DNA of 64,000 bases from Terrirubrum flagellatum (GCF_022059845.1 NZ_CP091851.1:2232001-2296000), one strand, 5' to 3'; shown: positions 36,531 to 45,701, counted from the stretch's first letter. The notes: generated by a model not told the origin, from the sequence alone. Made by a program: numbers and translations.

Positions 36531-36860
36531 TTAAGACTTCACAGGCTCGCCCTTGGCGCGCACGTCAGAGATCATGCCGCGCGCGGCGCGGACCCTGACA
36601 TTATCGGCGATTTCGATCTCGATCTCGTTGTCGTCGACCACCTTCGCGACCTTGCCGATCAGGCCGCCGGACATCACCACCGTGTCGCCCCGGCGCACAT
36701 TCGTGATCATGTCGCGGTGATCCTTCTGGCGCTTCTGCTGCGGCCGGATGATCAGGAAATACATGATCACGAAGATCAGCACGAACGGCATCAACTGGAT
36801 CAGGACGTCGCCGCCGAAAGGCGAGCCGCCGGCCGTTTGCGCAAAAGCGGGGGTGAACAC
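36531..36860 (-). CDS. yajC: SecDF accessory subunit YajC
   Basis: A 109-residue single-helix protein. I start it at GTG 36860 (VFTPAFAQTAGGSPF) because GAGGAGG lies just upstream; the longer ATG at 36935 adds unconserved sequence. The helix is MPFVLIFVIMYFLIIRPQQK, followed by the conserved KRQKDHRDMITNVRRGDTVV region and an SH3-like C-terminus. First gene of the yajC-secD-secF operon. Confidence 0.93.
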   Translation of the reverse strand: MFTPAFAQTAGGSPFGGDVLIQLMPFVLIFVIMYFLIIRPQQKRQKDHRDMITNVRRGDTVVMSGGLIGKVAKVVDDNEIEIEIADNVRVRAARGMISDVRAKGEPVKS

Positions 36861-37130
36861 GAAGCCTCCTCGGGCTGTAGCGGGACTTGAGAACACAGGC
36901 CGGGCGGCCGGGGTTTCCCGACGCGCCCGGCGCAAAATCGCGCGGAATATAGCCGCCGCCCCCCTGAAAGCAACGGCCGATCCTCCGGCGCTCGATCGGA
37001 CGCCGCCGGCTCAGGATGGGATTTTGCTCCTGCGCCCTCGACACGCCCGTCATGACTTGACGCAGGCCAAGCGCCTGCGCGTTAAGGCCAGCCCGCCTCT
37101 TTCGCGCGGCGGAGCATCACAGGCCGGCGC

Positions 37131-38009
37131 ATGTCCCTCGATCCCAGCACCCTCGCCCTTCTCACGCGCATCGCCGATGCGCTGGAGCGCGCCGCGCCCG
37201 CGAAGGCCGGCGCGGTCGACATCGCCGCGGCCGATGCTTTCGTCTGGCATCCGGCTCCGCCCCGGCTTCAGCCCGTGCCCAAGGTCAATCGCGTCGCGCT
37301 ACCGCTTCTCAAGGGCATCGACCGGGTGCGTGATCAGTTGATCGACAACACGCTGCGCTTCGCCCGCGGCCTTCCCGCCAACAACGCGCTGCTCTGGGGC
37401 GCGCGCGGCATGGGCAAATCATCGCTGGTGAAGGCGGCGCAGGCGACCGTGAACGCAGCGATCGCAGCCGAAGGGCTGAAGCCGATGAAGCTGATCGAAA
37501 TCCATCGCGAGGATATCGAGAGCCTGCCCGCGCTGATGGCGATCACGCGCCATGATCCGCACCGCTTCATCATCTTCTGCGACGACCTCTCCTTCGACGC
37601 TGACGACACATCGTACAAGTCGCTGAAAGCTGTGCTTGAAGGCGGCATCGAGGGTCGCCCCGACAATGTCATCTTCTACGCCACGTCCAACCGCCGGCAC
37701 CTGCTTCCAAGAGACATGATGGAGAATGAGCGCTCGACGGCGATCAATCCCGGCGAAGCGGTCGAGGAGAAGGTGTCGCTGTCAGACCGCTTCGGCCTCT
37801 GGCTCGGATTCCACAAATGCAGCCAGGACGAATATCTCGACATGGTGTTCGGCTACGCCGAGCATTTCGCGCTCGATCTCGGCGACCGCGACACGATCCG
37901 CGCCGAAGCGCTGGAATGGGCGACGACGCGCGGCTCGCGCGCCGGCCGCACCGCCTGGCAATATATCCAGGATCTCGCCGGCCGGCAGGGCAAAAGGCTC
38001 GACGCATGA
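37131..38009 (+). CDS. DUF815 AAA-type ATPase
   Basis: A 292-residue P-loop ATPase. Walker A is WGARGMGKSSLV near residues 88-99, Walker B is RFIIFCDDLSF near residue 145, and YATSNRRHLLPRDM is the sensor region. This fits the DUF815 family. It is divergent from yajC. In related genomes a gene of this type lies between yajC and the M23-peptidase/pcm/surE genes; here five kilobases of other genes intervene. Function not established. Confidence 0.9.
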   Translation: MSLDPSTLALLTRIADALERAAPAKAGAVDIAAADAFVWHPAPPRLQPVPKVNRVALPLLKGIDRVRDQLIDNTLRFARGLPANNALLWGARGMGKSSLVKAAQATVNAAIAAEGLKPMKLIEIHREDIESLPALMAITRHDPHRFIIFCDDLSFDADDTSYKSLKAVLEGGIEGRPDNVIFYATSNRRHLLPRDMMENERSTAINPGEAVEEKVSLSDRFGLWLGFHKCSQDEYLDMVFGYAEHFALDLGDRDTIRAEALEWATTRGSRAGRTAWQYIQDLAGRQGKRLDA

Positions 38010-38341
38010 ACATCGCAGCGCGACTCCTCGCGCTGTTTTTCCTCACGGCAGGCGGCGTCGCGACAGCCTGCGCGCAGGATGCGCGGCCGGAGAATTGGAG
38101 CGCGGTCAAATGCGAGCGCTACTCCAAGGCGTGGCGGGAGGCGCTTACGCGACTTGGCACGCGCGGATTGGGTCAGGAATTCCTCGATCGCCACGAAACG
38201 TTTCTCGCCTCCCGATGCGAGGGCCCGCACGATGTCTGCCCGCGCTCCGCGGAAGAGCTTAAACTTGCGAACATCATGGTCGTGCGCGCGATGAATGCGG
38301 GAACCGCAAGCACATTTCCGCCATTCGGTTGCGCTAACTAG
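38006..38341 (+). CDS. Small secreted protein, unknown
   Basis: A 111-residue protein from ATG 38006, overlapping the DUF815 stop by 4 bases. A signal peptide (LLALFFLTAGGVATACAQ) is followed by a helical domain with four Cys (VKCERYSKAW, ASRCEGPHDVC and FGCAN). No family recognised. The coupling suggests co-expression with the ATPase. Confidence 0.72.
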   Translation: MNIAARLLALFFLTAGGVATACAQDARPENWSAVKCERYSKAWREALTRLGTRGLGQEFLDRHETFLASRCEGPHDVCPRSAEELKLANIMVVRAMNAGTASTFPPFGCAN

Positions 38342-38374
38342 GAGCGATCCTCCACATCGCTGCGGAAGGCCGCC

Positions 38375-38794
38375 ATGAGCGCCAGCGCCCTCGAGCTTTT
38401 CGAACTGCAAATCCGCTATATTCTCGACGATGATCGCGACGCCCAGCTCGCGCTCCTCGCCGATGATTGCGTCTGGGAGTTCCCTTTCGCCGGAGACGAC
38501 AGGCCGCGAAAGATCGTTGGTCGCGACGAATTCGCGCAGGTGATGAAGCCGCTCTGGGAAGCGGCGCGCCGCGCGAACATCGGCCGTCTCTCCTATATGC
38601 CGCTGACGATTCACGAAACCGCGGATCCCGATCTCATCATTGCTGAATTCGAGTTTGGAGCCGGCGGACACAGCCTGATTTTTGTGCAGGTCTTTCGCAC
38701 GCGGAACGGAAAGATCGCGCATGTCAGGGAATATGCAGATTATGCCGGCCGCGCGCGCCTGATGGCGCGCAATGTGGAATCAGCGACGCAATAG
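38375..38794 (+). CDS. NTF2-like (SnoaL/ketosteroid isomerase-fold) protein
   Basis: A 139-residue protein starting MSASALELFELQIRYILDDD. The pattern DCVWEFPFAG ... GRDEFAQVM ... IIAEFEFG ... HSLIFVQVFRTRNGKIAHVREYAD is typical of the SnoaL/PhzA-like alpha+beta cone. Such proteins are isomerases, hydrolases or binding proteins; which applies here is unknown. 33 bases after the preceding small gene. Confidence 0.8.
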   Translation: MSASALELFELQIRYILDDDRDAQLALLADDCVWEFPFAGDDRPRKIVGRDEFAQVMKPLWEAARRANIGRLSYMPLTIHETADPDLIIAEFEFGAGGHSLIFVQVFRTRNGKIAHVREYADYAGRARLMARNVESATQ

Positions 38795-38908
38795 CGCGCG
38801 CGTTTGCCGCAGGGAACCTGAGCGAGCACTCGGCGTTCCCGCTCTGAGAGCGAGCGCGCCGCCCCACGTGGCGGCGCGCAATCTTGAATCGCCAAAACCG
38901 CTATCGCC

Positions 38909-39337
38909 ATGCCGTCGAAAACCGCCGCTCTGCTGGCCCTGCCCTGCTTTCTCCTGTCGTCATGCGCCGAGCGCCATCCCTACAACACAGTCGAGGTCGC
39001 GAAGACCTCGATGCGCGGCCTCAGCGAACAGGATGTAAGAATGTGCGCCGGCTTTCCATCGAAGACGTTTGACAGCGGCAAGACGAGCGTCTGGAGCTAT
39101 GAGATGGAACAGAGGTCAGGCGGCGTGACGCTCGGCGCTCCCGTGATGTTCGGCATCGCCAATACTTCTTTGTCATTGTCGTCGAACGGCTATTGCAGAG
39201 TCCAGTTCCTGTTCGTCGACGGCAAGGTCGATCAGGTCAGCTACGCCGGCGACAGCGACACGCCGCGCGGCAAGGACACGCTTTGCACGCCGGTCGTTTC
39301 CGGCTGCGTAGGGTATGTCCAGGAAAAGCAGCGATAG
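38909..39337 (+). CDS. Putative lipoprotein, unknown
   Basis: A 142-residue protein with a lipoprotein signal (ALLALPCFLLSSC, lipobox LSSC). The mature part contains VARTSM-like N-terminal sequence, VWSYEMEQRSGG, a hydrophobic VMFGIANTSLSLS stretch and YCRVQFLFVDGKVDQVSYAG, which recalls BamE/SmpA-type small lipoproteins. Three Cys occur near the C-terminus. Tail-to-tail with the next gene, one base between stops. Confidence 0.7.
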   Translation: MPSKTAALLALPCFLLSSCAERHPYNTVEVAKTSMRGLSEQDVRMCAGFPSKTFDSGKTSVWSYEMEQRSGGVTLGAPVMFGIANTSLSLSSNGYCRVQFLFVDGKVDQVSYAGDSDTPRGKDTLCTPVVSGCVGYVQEKQR

Positions 39338-39338
39338 G

Positions 39339-39659
39339 TCAGCGCGCATCGTTCGCCTTCTTTCGCATCTCGCGCACGTCGTAGATATCAAGCGAGAGAT
39401 CGCCGTGCGATTTCAGAAATCCGTTCAGCACGAAGGCGGCGGCGCCAATGATCGCCGCGCCGCTGATCAGCCATAGCCAGATGAAGCGCGGGAAGAAGGC
39501 GCACAACAGAACCACGCCAAGGCCGACAATAATGAAGCCGACATACGCCACGGCGAAGAGGATCCAGCCTTCGCGCCGCGCGGGATAATAGCCGCGGCCG
39601 GTCCAATGGCCCCGATGGGGCCGGACAAACCAGATGTGGGGCGGCAGCGGATCGATCAT
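39339..39659 (-). CDS. Two-helix membrane protein, unknown
   Basis: A 106-residue protein from ATG 39659 (MIDPLPPHIWFVRPHRGHWT). Two hydrophobic helices are seen (GWILFAVAYVGFIIVGLGVV and LWLISGAAIIGAAAFVLNGF) and a charged C-terminus ending EMRKKANDAR. No family recognised. The same strand carries an OmpA-like remnant just upstream. Confidence 0.7.
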   Translation of the reverse strand: MIDPLPPHIWFVRPHRGHWTGRGYYPARREGWILFAVAYVGFIIVGLGVVLLCAFFPRFIWLWLISGAAIIGAAAFVLNGFLKSHGDLSLDIYDVREMRKKANDAR

Positions 39660-39663
39660 TGCA

Positions 39664-39762
39664 TCAGGTCTTGCAGCCGATCTTCGCGATCTCGACGCGG
39701 CGATTTTTCGTGCGGCCGACATCAGTCGCATTGTCAGCGAGCGGCTGCGCCGCCGAAGCCAT
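39664..39762 (-). pseudogene. Remnant of an OmpA-family C-terminus
   Basis: The minus strand reads AAQPLADNATDVGRTKNRRV followed by EIAKIGCKT and a stop. N-A-T-x-x-G-R-x-K-N-R-R-V-E-I is the diagnostic peptidoglycan-binding end of OmpA-like domains. Upstream the reading frame continues, but I could not find the rest of the domain before the next gene, so the gene appears truncated. It could also be a short exported fragment; remnant is more likely. Confidence 0.5.
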
Positions 39763-39953
39763 CACCGCCAAGCCGGCGCAGGGCGCGACCCTCGCCCAAT
39801 AAGCTTTCAAGATATGAGTCTCACCGTCAACAATGTCCGACTGTGGCGCGCATTTTCGGTCAGGCGCCAGCGGGCGGCTTCACGAAAGTATGAAGGCGGC
39901 GGCCGCCCTCTGGTATGCCAATTGCAGCCGGCGGACGTCCCGAGAGGTCCGCC

Positions 39954-41579
39954 ATGTCCCGATTTCCCCTCACCCGCCGGAACGTCCTGAAGCTCGGCGC
40001 CTCGGCCGCTCTTCTGCCGCAGGCCCTTCCAGCCGAACTCTTTGCGCAGACGTCTGAGCGCGTGCTGCGTTACGGCATCTCCATGGCCGATATTCCCCTC
40101 ACCAATGGCCAACCCGACCGCGGCGCAGGGGCCTATCAATTCACCGGTTACACGCTCTACGACCCGCTGGTGGCGTGGGAGATGAATGTCGCGGATCGCC
40201 AGGGCAAGCTCGTTCCCGGCCTCGCCACGAGTTGGAGCAGCGATCCCGCGGATCGCAAGCGATGGACGTTCAAGCTGCGCGAAGGCGTCAAATTCCACGA
40301 CGGCTCGTCCTTCGATGCGGACGCCGTCATTTGGAACTTCGAGAAGGTGCTCAATCCGCAAGCTCCGCATTTCGATCCAAGGCAGTCCTCGCAAGTGCGC
40401 ACCCGCCTGCCCTCAATCGCGAGCTGGAAGAAGATCGACGCCACGACCGTCGAGGTGATGACCAAGATGGTCGACTCGCTGTTCCCGTTTCAGCTTCTCT
40501 GGTTCCTGATCTCAAGCCCCGCGCAGTACGAGAAACTCGGACGCGACTGGGAGAAGTTCGCCTTCGAACCATCCGGCACGGGCCCGTTCAAGCTCGCCAA
40601 GCTCACGCCGCGCGAACAATGCGAGCTCGTGCGCAACGCCGATTACTGGAACAAGTCCCGACTGCCGCAGGTCGACAAGCTGATCCTGATCTGCATCCCC
40701 GAGACGCTTTCGCGCACCTCCGCGGTGTTGTCGGGATCGGTCGACATCATCGAAGCGCCGGCGCCGGACGCGGTTCCGAAAATCAAGGCGGCCGGGCTCA
40801 AGCTCATCGACAATGTCACGCCGCATGTCTGGAATTATCACCCCTCCACGCTGCCGGGGTCGCCCTGGACCGATCTGCGCGTGCGCAAGGCCGCCAATCT
40901 CGCGGTCGACCGCAACGGCATCGTCGAATTGCTTGGCGGTCTGGCGAAACCGGCATTCGGACAGGTCGATCCCTCGAGCCCCTGGTTCGGTAAACCGGCA
41001 TTCAAGCTCGGCTATGATGTCGACGCCGCGCGCAAGCTGATGAGCGAAGCCGGCTACTCCAGATCCAATCCGCTCAAATCTACCTTCCTCGTCTCGAACG
41101 GCGGCACCGGCCAGATGCTGTCGCTGCCGATGAACGAGTTCATTCAGCAGAATTTCCGCGACGCTTATATCGACGTCGACTTCAAGGTGGTCGAGCTCGA
41201 AGCGCTCTACACGGCCTGGCGTCAGGGCGCGGCGCATGACGCGATGAAGGGGATCGCTGCGAACAACGTCGCCTATGTCACCTCTGATCCGCTCTACGCC
41301 TTCGTGCGCTTCTTCCATTCCAACCAGATCGCGCCTGTCGGCGTGAATTGGAGCCACTACAAGAATCCCGTCGTCGACAAGATCATTGACGAGGCGATCA
41401 ACACCTTCGACGAGACCGCCCAGAACACGCTGATGGCGAAGCTGCATGAAGTGATCGTCGACGACGCCGTTCTGATCTGGGTCGTGCATGACGCCAATCC
41501 GCATGTCGCGAACGCCAGGGTAAAGGGCTATGTGCAGGCCCAGCACTGGTTCCAGGACCTGACGACGCTCTCCGCATGA
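39954..41579 (+). CDS. ABC transporter solute-binding protein, family 5, Tat-exported
   Basis: A 541-residue periplasmic binding protein of the DppA/OppA type (SBP_bac_5). It starts at ATG 39954 with GAGAGGT upstream. The signal has a twin-arginine motif (LTRRNVLKLG). Family segments include WTFKLREGVKFHDGSSFDAD, SGTGPFKL and VRKAANLAVDRNGIVELLGG. Peptide, opine or similar ligands are usual. No permease or ATPase genes are adjacent, so it is an orphan. A strong terminator follows. Confidence 0.9.
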   Translation: MSRFPLTRRNVLKLGASAALLPQALPAELFAQTSERVLRYGISMADIPLTNGQPDRGAGAYQFTGYTLYDPLVAWEMNVADRQGKLVPGLATSWSSDPADRKRWTFKLREGVKFHDGSSFDADAVIWNFEKVLNPQAPHFDPRQSSQVRTRLPSIASWKKIDATTVEVMTKMVDSLFPFQLLWFLISSPAQYEKLGRDWEKFAFEPSGTGPFKLAKLTPREQCELVRNADYWNKSRLPQVDKLILICIPETLSRTSAVLSGSVDIIEAPAPDAVPKIKAAGLKLIDNVTPHVWNYHPSTLPGSPWTDLRVRKAANLAVDRNGIVELLGGLAKPAFGQVDPSSPWFGKPAFKLGYDVDAARKLMSEAGYSRSNPLKSTFLVSNGGTGQMLSLPMNEFIQQNFRDAYIDVDFKVVELEALYTAWRQGAAHDAMKGIAANNVAYVTSDPLYAFVRFFHSNQIAPVGVNWSHYKNPVVDKIIDEAINTFDETAQNTLMAKLHEVIVDDAVLIWVVHDANPHVANARVKGYVQAQHWFQDLTTLSA

Positions 41580-41590
41580 CAGCCCAAAAA

Positions 41591-41630
41591 GAAAACGGCC
41601 GCTTCTTGCGAAGCGGCCGTTTTCGATTTC
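41591..41630. terminator. Strong bidirectional intrinsic terminator
   Basis: A 15-bp perfect stem (GAAAACGGCCGCTTC, loop TTGC, mirror) with T-rich sequence on one side and A-rich on the other. It lies 11 bases after the binding-protein stop and may also serve the converging FMN reductase gene. Confidence 0.9.
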
Positions 41631-41724
41631 GGACGGGCGCAGGGTCTCGACAAACGTCCGTCCTGATCCCGCTCAGGCTATTCGGGAGCGGCTTGCGAAA
41701 TCGTGAACGAGCCTGCGTAAATGT

Positions 41725-42291
41725 TCAGCCGCGCAGCGGCTTCAGCGCCTCGGCCCAGCGATGCAATTCGTCGAGCATCGTCTTGGCGCCCGTCGAGATC
41801 AGGTCGTTCGGCTTGAACTTCTTCTCCGCGTCCAGCATGCCGAACACGCCCGGGATCGGAACGCCCTCCGGAATCGGCATCATCTTGAGCGAGGTGAGCA
41901 TCAGGCGCGCCGGCTGGATCGAGCGCAGGCCGCCGGACACGCCGCCATAGCCGACAAAGCCCACCGGCTTGTAGTTCCACTCCTTGGAGAGATAGGTCAC
42001 CGCGTTCACGAAGGATGGCGGCGGCGCGTAATTGTACTCGGGCACGACGAACACGAAGGCGTCGGCGGAATCGACGCTCGCCGACCACTTCTTCGTGTGC
42101 TCATGCTGATATTTCTGCATGCGCGGATGCTCGGGCTCGTCGAACAGCGGCAGGTTGAAGCTGACGAGGTCGATCAACGACGCGTCGAACTTGCCGTGCT
42201 GAACGGCCGCTTCATGAAACCAGGCCCCGACCGCTGGGCCAATGCGCACCGGACGGGTGCTGGTGATGATGGTTTGCAGCTTCAGCGCCAT
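41725..42291 (-). CDS. NADPH-dependent FMN reductase / quinone reductase
   Basis: A 188-residue flavodoxin-like protein from ATG 42291 (MALKLQTIITSTRPVRIGPA). The phosphate-binding loop is STRPVRIG and the flavin-binding motif is VVPEYNYAPPPSFVNAVTYL. VGFVGYGGVSGGLRSI is also typical of the YieF/ChrR/AzoR-like group. It probably reduces quinones or xenobiotics at the expense of NADPH. Divergent from an HxlR regulator with an inverted repeat between. Confidence 0.88.
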   Translation of the reverse strand: MALKLQTIITSTRPVRIGPAVGAWFHEAAVQHGKFDASLIDLVSFNLPLFDEPEHPRMQKYQHEHTKKWSASVDSADAFVFVVPEYNYAPPPSFVNAVTYLSKEWNYKPVGFVGYGGVSGGLRSIQPARLMLTSLKMMPIPEGVPIPGVFGMLDAEKKFKPNDLISTGAKTMLDELHRWAEALKPLRG

Positions 42292-42335
42292 TGTCGTCTC
42301 CGCAAGCCGGTTGGAATTCCGGCGGAAAGGCATTA

Positions 42336-42350
42336 GTTACGGTCTGTAAC
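42336..42350. promoter_or_regulatory. Candidate HxlR operator
   Basis: GTTAC-GGTCT-GTAAC, a perfect palindrome in the 106-base divergent spacer. A further half-site with the same core (GTAACGGTC) lies at about 42364. This is a typical arrangement for redox-responsive HxlR regulators. Confidence 0.6.
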
Positions 42351-42397
42351 TGACGCTCATAAAGTAACGGTCGAAACCTTCGCAAGGAGGCACGCGG

Positions 42398-42829
42398 ATG
42401 AAACAAACGAACATGGATGTGCCTGACCATCGCAGCGACAACTGCAAATTCGTGAACAGCGTGCTCGCCCGCATCGGCGACAAATGGGCTGTGCTGGTGG
42501 TGCGCGTGCTCGGCTTTGGCAGCCTGCGCTTCAGCGAGTTGCAGCGGAAAATCAGCGGAATCTCGCAACGCATGCTGACGCTGACCTTGCGCGGCCTCGA
42601 ACGCGACGGGCTTGTCAAGCGCACGATCTTCCCGACCGTGCCGCCGCGCGTCGATTACGAGCTGACGCCGCTCGGCCATTCCTTGCTGGAGCCGGTGCGC
42701 GCGCTCGGCGACTGGGCTTTCGCCCATCAGGCGCAAATTGTCGCAGCGCGCGAGACGTTCGATCGAGCCGCCGACGAAACGGCCGCGCAGAAAGCAAAAC
42801 CGCCGCGGATTACGCGGCGGGCTGCTTAG
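42398..42829 (+). CDS. HxlR-family transcriptional regulator
   Basis: A winged-helix protein of 143 residues. An N-terminal Cys (DNCKFVNSVLARIGDKW) is the redox- or electrophile-sensing Cys in many relatives. The DNA-binding core LRFSELQRKISGISQRML and RVDYELTPLGHSLLEPV are HxlR hallmarks. AAGGAGG precedes the ATG. It most likely controls the divergent FMN reductase and itself in response to quinones or aldehydes. Confidence 0.9.
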   Translation: MKQTNMDVPDHRSDNCKFVNSVLARIGDKWAVLVVRVLGFGSLRFSELQRKISGISQRMLTLTLRGLERDGLVKRTIFPTVPPRVDYELTPLGHSLLEPVRALGDWAFAHQAQIVAARETFDRAADETAAQKAKPPRITRRAA

Positions 42830-42847
42830 GTCACAAGGAAAGCCCGC

Positions 42848-44083
42848 TTACTGGAGGTAGCTTGCGGGATCGACCGGCGTCGATCCCTTGCGGATCTCGA
42901 AGTGGAGCTGCGGCGAGGACACGTTGCCGCTCTGGCCTGACGTGGCGATAGTCTGGCCGCGCTTCACTGGGTCGCCCTTCTTCACTTTCAGATCGCCATT
43001 GTGGGCGTAGGCGGAGACATAACCGTTCGCGTGGCGCACGAGCACGAGATTGCCGTAGCCCTTCAATTCGCTGCCGGCATAGGCGACCGTGCCCTCGTCG
43101 GCGGCCTTCACGGGAGTGCCTTCCGGCACGGCGATGTTGATGCCGTCATTGCCGTTGTTGCGGAAGCCCGAGATGATGCGGCCGCGCGCCGGCCAGCGGA
43201 AATCGCCGTTGGCGCCTGCGACCGGAGGCACGCTGCCAGTGGTCTGCGGTTCGGTCTTCTCGGCTTTTGGCACCTTGGTTTCGGCGGGCGCCGGCTTTGT
43301 CTCCGCGACCTTCACAGTCTCGGGCTTGGCCGGCTTCACTTCCGCCGCCTTCGGCGCGGGCTTCTCATCTTCGTCGTCACTGTCGACCGGCGCGGGCTTC
43401 GCCTTCACCGGCTTCGGCTTCTGCGAGTCGGGCTTGGCCGCGACGACCTTCGGCGCATCCTTCGCAGGTTTCGCCGGCGGTTCATCCTTCTTGGCCTGAA
43501 CGGGATGCGCGGCAGGCTTCGCGGCGGCGACCGGTTGAGGCGCCGGAGCTTGCGCGACAGTCGCGCCATTCGGGCGATAGACCGGAATGGTCAGGCGCGT
43601 GCCCGGCGCGACGGCTGCGCCATTCGAGAGGCCGTTCGCCTTGTAGATCGCCTCGGCGGGAACGCCGTAGCGATTGGAGAGCGCATTGACGCTCTCGCCC
43701 TGCGCGAGCGTGACCTGGCTGCCGCCGACGGCGGTCCAGCCATTGGCGCCGAAGCCGGTGACGGCCGCGTTCGTGCCCGCGCCCGGACGATTGATGACAT
43801 TCTGGCCGGCCTGAGCGACTTGCGCGACCTGGGTGTTGGTCGGCGACGGAGGCGGCGGCAGAGCAGCAGTCGCGATCGGCTTCGCCGCGGCGACGCCGGC
43901 GTTCTGCTTCGGGATCGAGCCGGTGGTCGACTGGTCGATGCGCGAAGACTGGAAAGGATTGCTGAACGGATTATCCGCGAAGCGTGAACTGTCGGACGAA
44001 CAGGCGCCCGCAGCCAGGGCGAGCACCGAGACGCTCACCGCGCGGATCAAGGAGCCGCGAAACTCGCACTTACGCAAACCCAT
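42848..44083 (-). CDS. LysM + degenerate LytM (M23) lipoprotein, NlpD-like
   Basis: A 411-residue envelope protein from ATG 44083, with lipobox region LALAAGACSS. A LysM domain (LAQGESVNALSNRYGVPAEA) is followed by a long Lys/Pro/Ala linker and a C-terminal LytM domain. The first zinc motif HxxxD is replaced (GNDGINIAV), while HANGYVSAYAH and LHFEIRKG remain. It is therefore probably not a peptidase but an amidase activator like NlpD/EnvC. Its position after surE-pcm matches nlpD in other proteobacteria. Confidence 0.87.
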   Translation of the reverse strand: MGLRKCEFRGSLIRAVSVSVLALAAGACSSDSSRFADNPFSNPFQSSRIDQSTTGSIPKQNAGVAAAKPIATAALPPPPSPTNTQVAQVAQAGQNVINRPGAGTNAAVTGFGANGWTAVGGSQVTLAQGESVNALSNRYGVPAEAIYKANGLSNGAAVAPGTRLTIPVYRPNGATVAQAPAPQPVAAAKPAAHPVQAKKDEPPAKPAKDAPKVVAAKPDSQKPKPVKAKPAPVDSDDEDEKPAPKAAEVKPAKPETVKVAETKPAPAETKVPKAEKTEPQTTGSVPPVAGANGDFRWPARGRIISGFRNNGNDGINIAVPEGTPVKAADEGTVAYAGSELKGYGNLVLVRHANGYVSAYAHNGDLKVKKGDPVKRGQTIATSGQSGNVSSPQLHFEIRKGSTPVDPASYLQ

Positions 44084-44248
44084 GGACGCACCCGACGCAA
44101 CGCTACCCGTTCGTGCTGAAATAAACCGCAGATCGGTTAAAAGCCCGTTATCAGCTTTGCGCCGGCTTAAGGTTACCCCTGCTTTCATCATGATGATTCA
44201 GCGGCGGATTTTCGATCCGGCCGCTCACGAAGCGGAAGGCGGTTAACG

Positions 44249-44959
44249 TCAGAGCGCGGCTGCGCGATCGGGGATCAGCGGCGAAAAGCTGACCGGCTCA
44301 TGCAGCGTCTGCTGGGGCTCGCCGCCGGCGGCCGCGCGGGAGAGCACGGCGAGCGATCCGCCGAGAGCCGCAACCATCCGCCCGCCCGGCGCCAGCGTTG
44401 CGACCAGCCGCTCCGGCCAGACGCCAAGCCGCCCATTGACGAGGATGCGATCGAACGTCCCCTGCCCCAGGCTCGCGAGCCCGTCGGCGTGCAGCACGGT
44501 CGCCTTATCAGGCCCGAACTCCCTGAGCTTGCCCTCCGCCTCGATGGCGAGGCTGCGGAAGCGCTCGGTCGACACCACCTCGCCGCCGAGATGGGCGAGA
44601 ATCGCCGTGACATAGCCGGAGCCCGTACCGATCTCGAGCACGCGGCAGTTCGCATCGATCCCGGCGAGCGACAGCATGCGCGCGATAACGAGCGGCGAGG
44701 TCATGGTCTGGCCGCAGGGCAGCGGCAACGCGATGTCGCGGCGCGCGAGATCGGCGTAGCGGCGCGGCGCGAAACTCTCGCGCGGCACAAGCTCGAAGGC
44801 GCGCAACAGCGCGGTGTCGCGATAGCCGCGCTCGCGCAATTTCAGCGTGAAGCTTAAGCGATCGAGCGCTGTGCGGGCGTAAGGCGAGCCTTGTCGCGGC
44901 TCTTCTTCGTCGGCCGCGTCGAAGAGATCGGGCATTCGCTCAGGCGAAGAGACGGGCAT
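44249..44959 (-). CDS. pcm: Protein-L-isoaspartate O-methyltransferase
   Basis: A 236-residue repair enzyme that methylates isoaspartyl residues. Motifs: [15 protein letters not shown] (substrate loop), [15 protein letters not shown] (SAM binding) and [13 protein letters not shown]. It follows surE with a 20-base overlap if the ATG at 44959 is used; a second ATG at 44935 (MPDLFDAAD) would avoid the overlap. Neither has a clear ribosome site. Confidence 0.92.
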   Translation of the reverse strand: MPVSSPERMPDLFDAADEEEPRQGSPYARTALDRLSFTLKLRERGYRDTALLRAFELVPRESFAPRRYADLARRDIALPLPCGQTMTSPLVIARMLSLAGIDANCRVLEIGTGSGYVTAILAHLGGEVVSTERFRSLAIEAEGKLREFGPDKATVLHADGLASLGQGTFDRILVNGRLGVWPERLVATLAPGGRMVAALGGSLAVLSRAAAGGEPQQTLHEPVSFSPLIPDRAAAL

Positions 44960-45701
44960 AGCGCGTCATCATCGGCTCGTCGGTGAGATCGAGCCTGAGC
45001 GGCGTGATCGAAACCTTCTTTTCCGCCAGCGCCCAGAGATCGGTGCCATTCGCCGGCGTATGCGGGCCGCGCTGAAAAGCGATCCAGAAATAAGGTTTTC
45101 CCCGACCATCGACGCGGCCGTCGAGCCGCAGCAACTGCTGATCGCGCGCGCCCTGCGCGGTCACCGCATAGCCCTTCACATCGGCCGGCGGACAATTCGG
45201 GAAGTTGAGATTGACAAGCGAGCCCTTCTCGATCCCCGTCTCGAAAATCTTGCGGATGACGGCAGGCGCGAGTTCCTCCGCGCATTCCCAATGCATCTTC
45301 TCGCGGCCTTCCGGACCATAGCCTTGGCTCAGCGCGATAGAGGGAACGCCAAGGATCGTGCCTTCCATCGCAGCGGCGATGGTGCCGGAATAAGTCACGT
45401 CCTCCGCGACGTTCTGACCGGAATTGACGCCGGAGAGAACGAGATCGGGAAGCTGATCCTTCATCACATGGCGCACCGCCATGATGACGCAATCGGTCGG
45501 CGTGCCCTTCACCGCGAAATGTTTTTCGGAGACTTTGCGCAGGCGCAGCGGATCGTTCAGCGACAGCGAATGCGACACGCCAGATTGATCCGTCTCCGGC
45601 GCCACCGTCCAGACATCATCGGTGAGTTTTTTCGCAATGCGTTCGAGAACGGCGAGGCCGGGCGCGTGGATGCCGTCGTCATTGGTGATCAGAATGCGCA
45701 T
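44940..45701 (-). CDS. surE: 5'-nucleotidase / survival protein SurE
   Basis: A 253-residue metal-dependent phosphatase for nucleoside 5'-monophosphates. It starts [15 protein letters not shown], the metal-binding Asp-Asp motif, with GGGAG seven bases upstream. [20 protein letters not shown] is the second signature. Lies in the serS-surE-pcm-nlpD order. Confidence 0.96.
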   Translation of the reverse strand: MRILITNDDGIHAPGLAVLERIAKKLTDDVWTVAPETDQSGVSHSLSLNDPLRLRKVSEKHFAVKGTPTDCVIMAVRHVMKDQLPDLVLSGVNSGQNVAEDVTYSGTIAAAMEGTILGVPSIALSQGYGPEGREKMHWECAEELAPAVIRKIFETGIEKGSLVNLNFPNCPPADVKGYAVTAQGARDQQLLRLDGRVDGRGKPYFWIAFQRGPHTPANGTDLWALAEKKVSITPLRLDLTDEPMMTRYARLFA

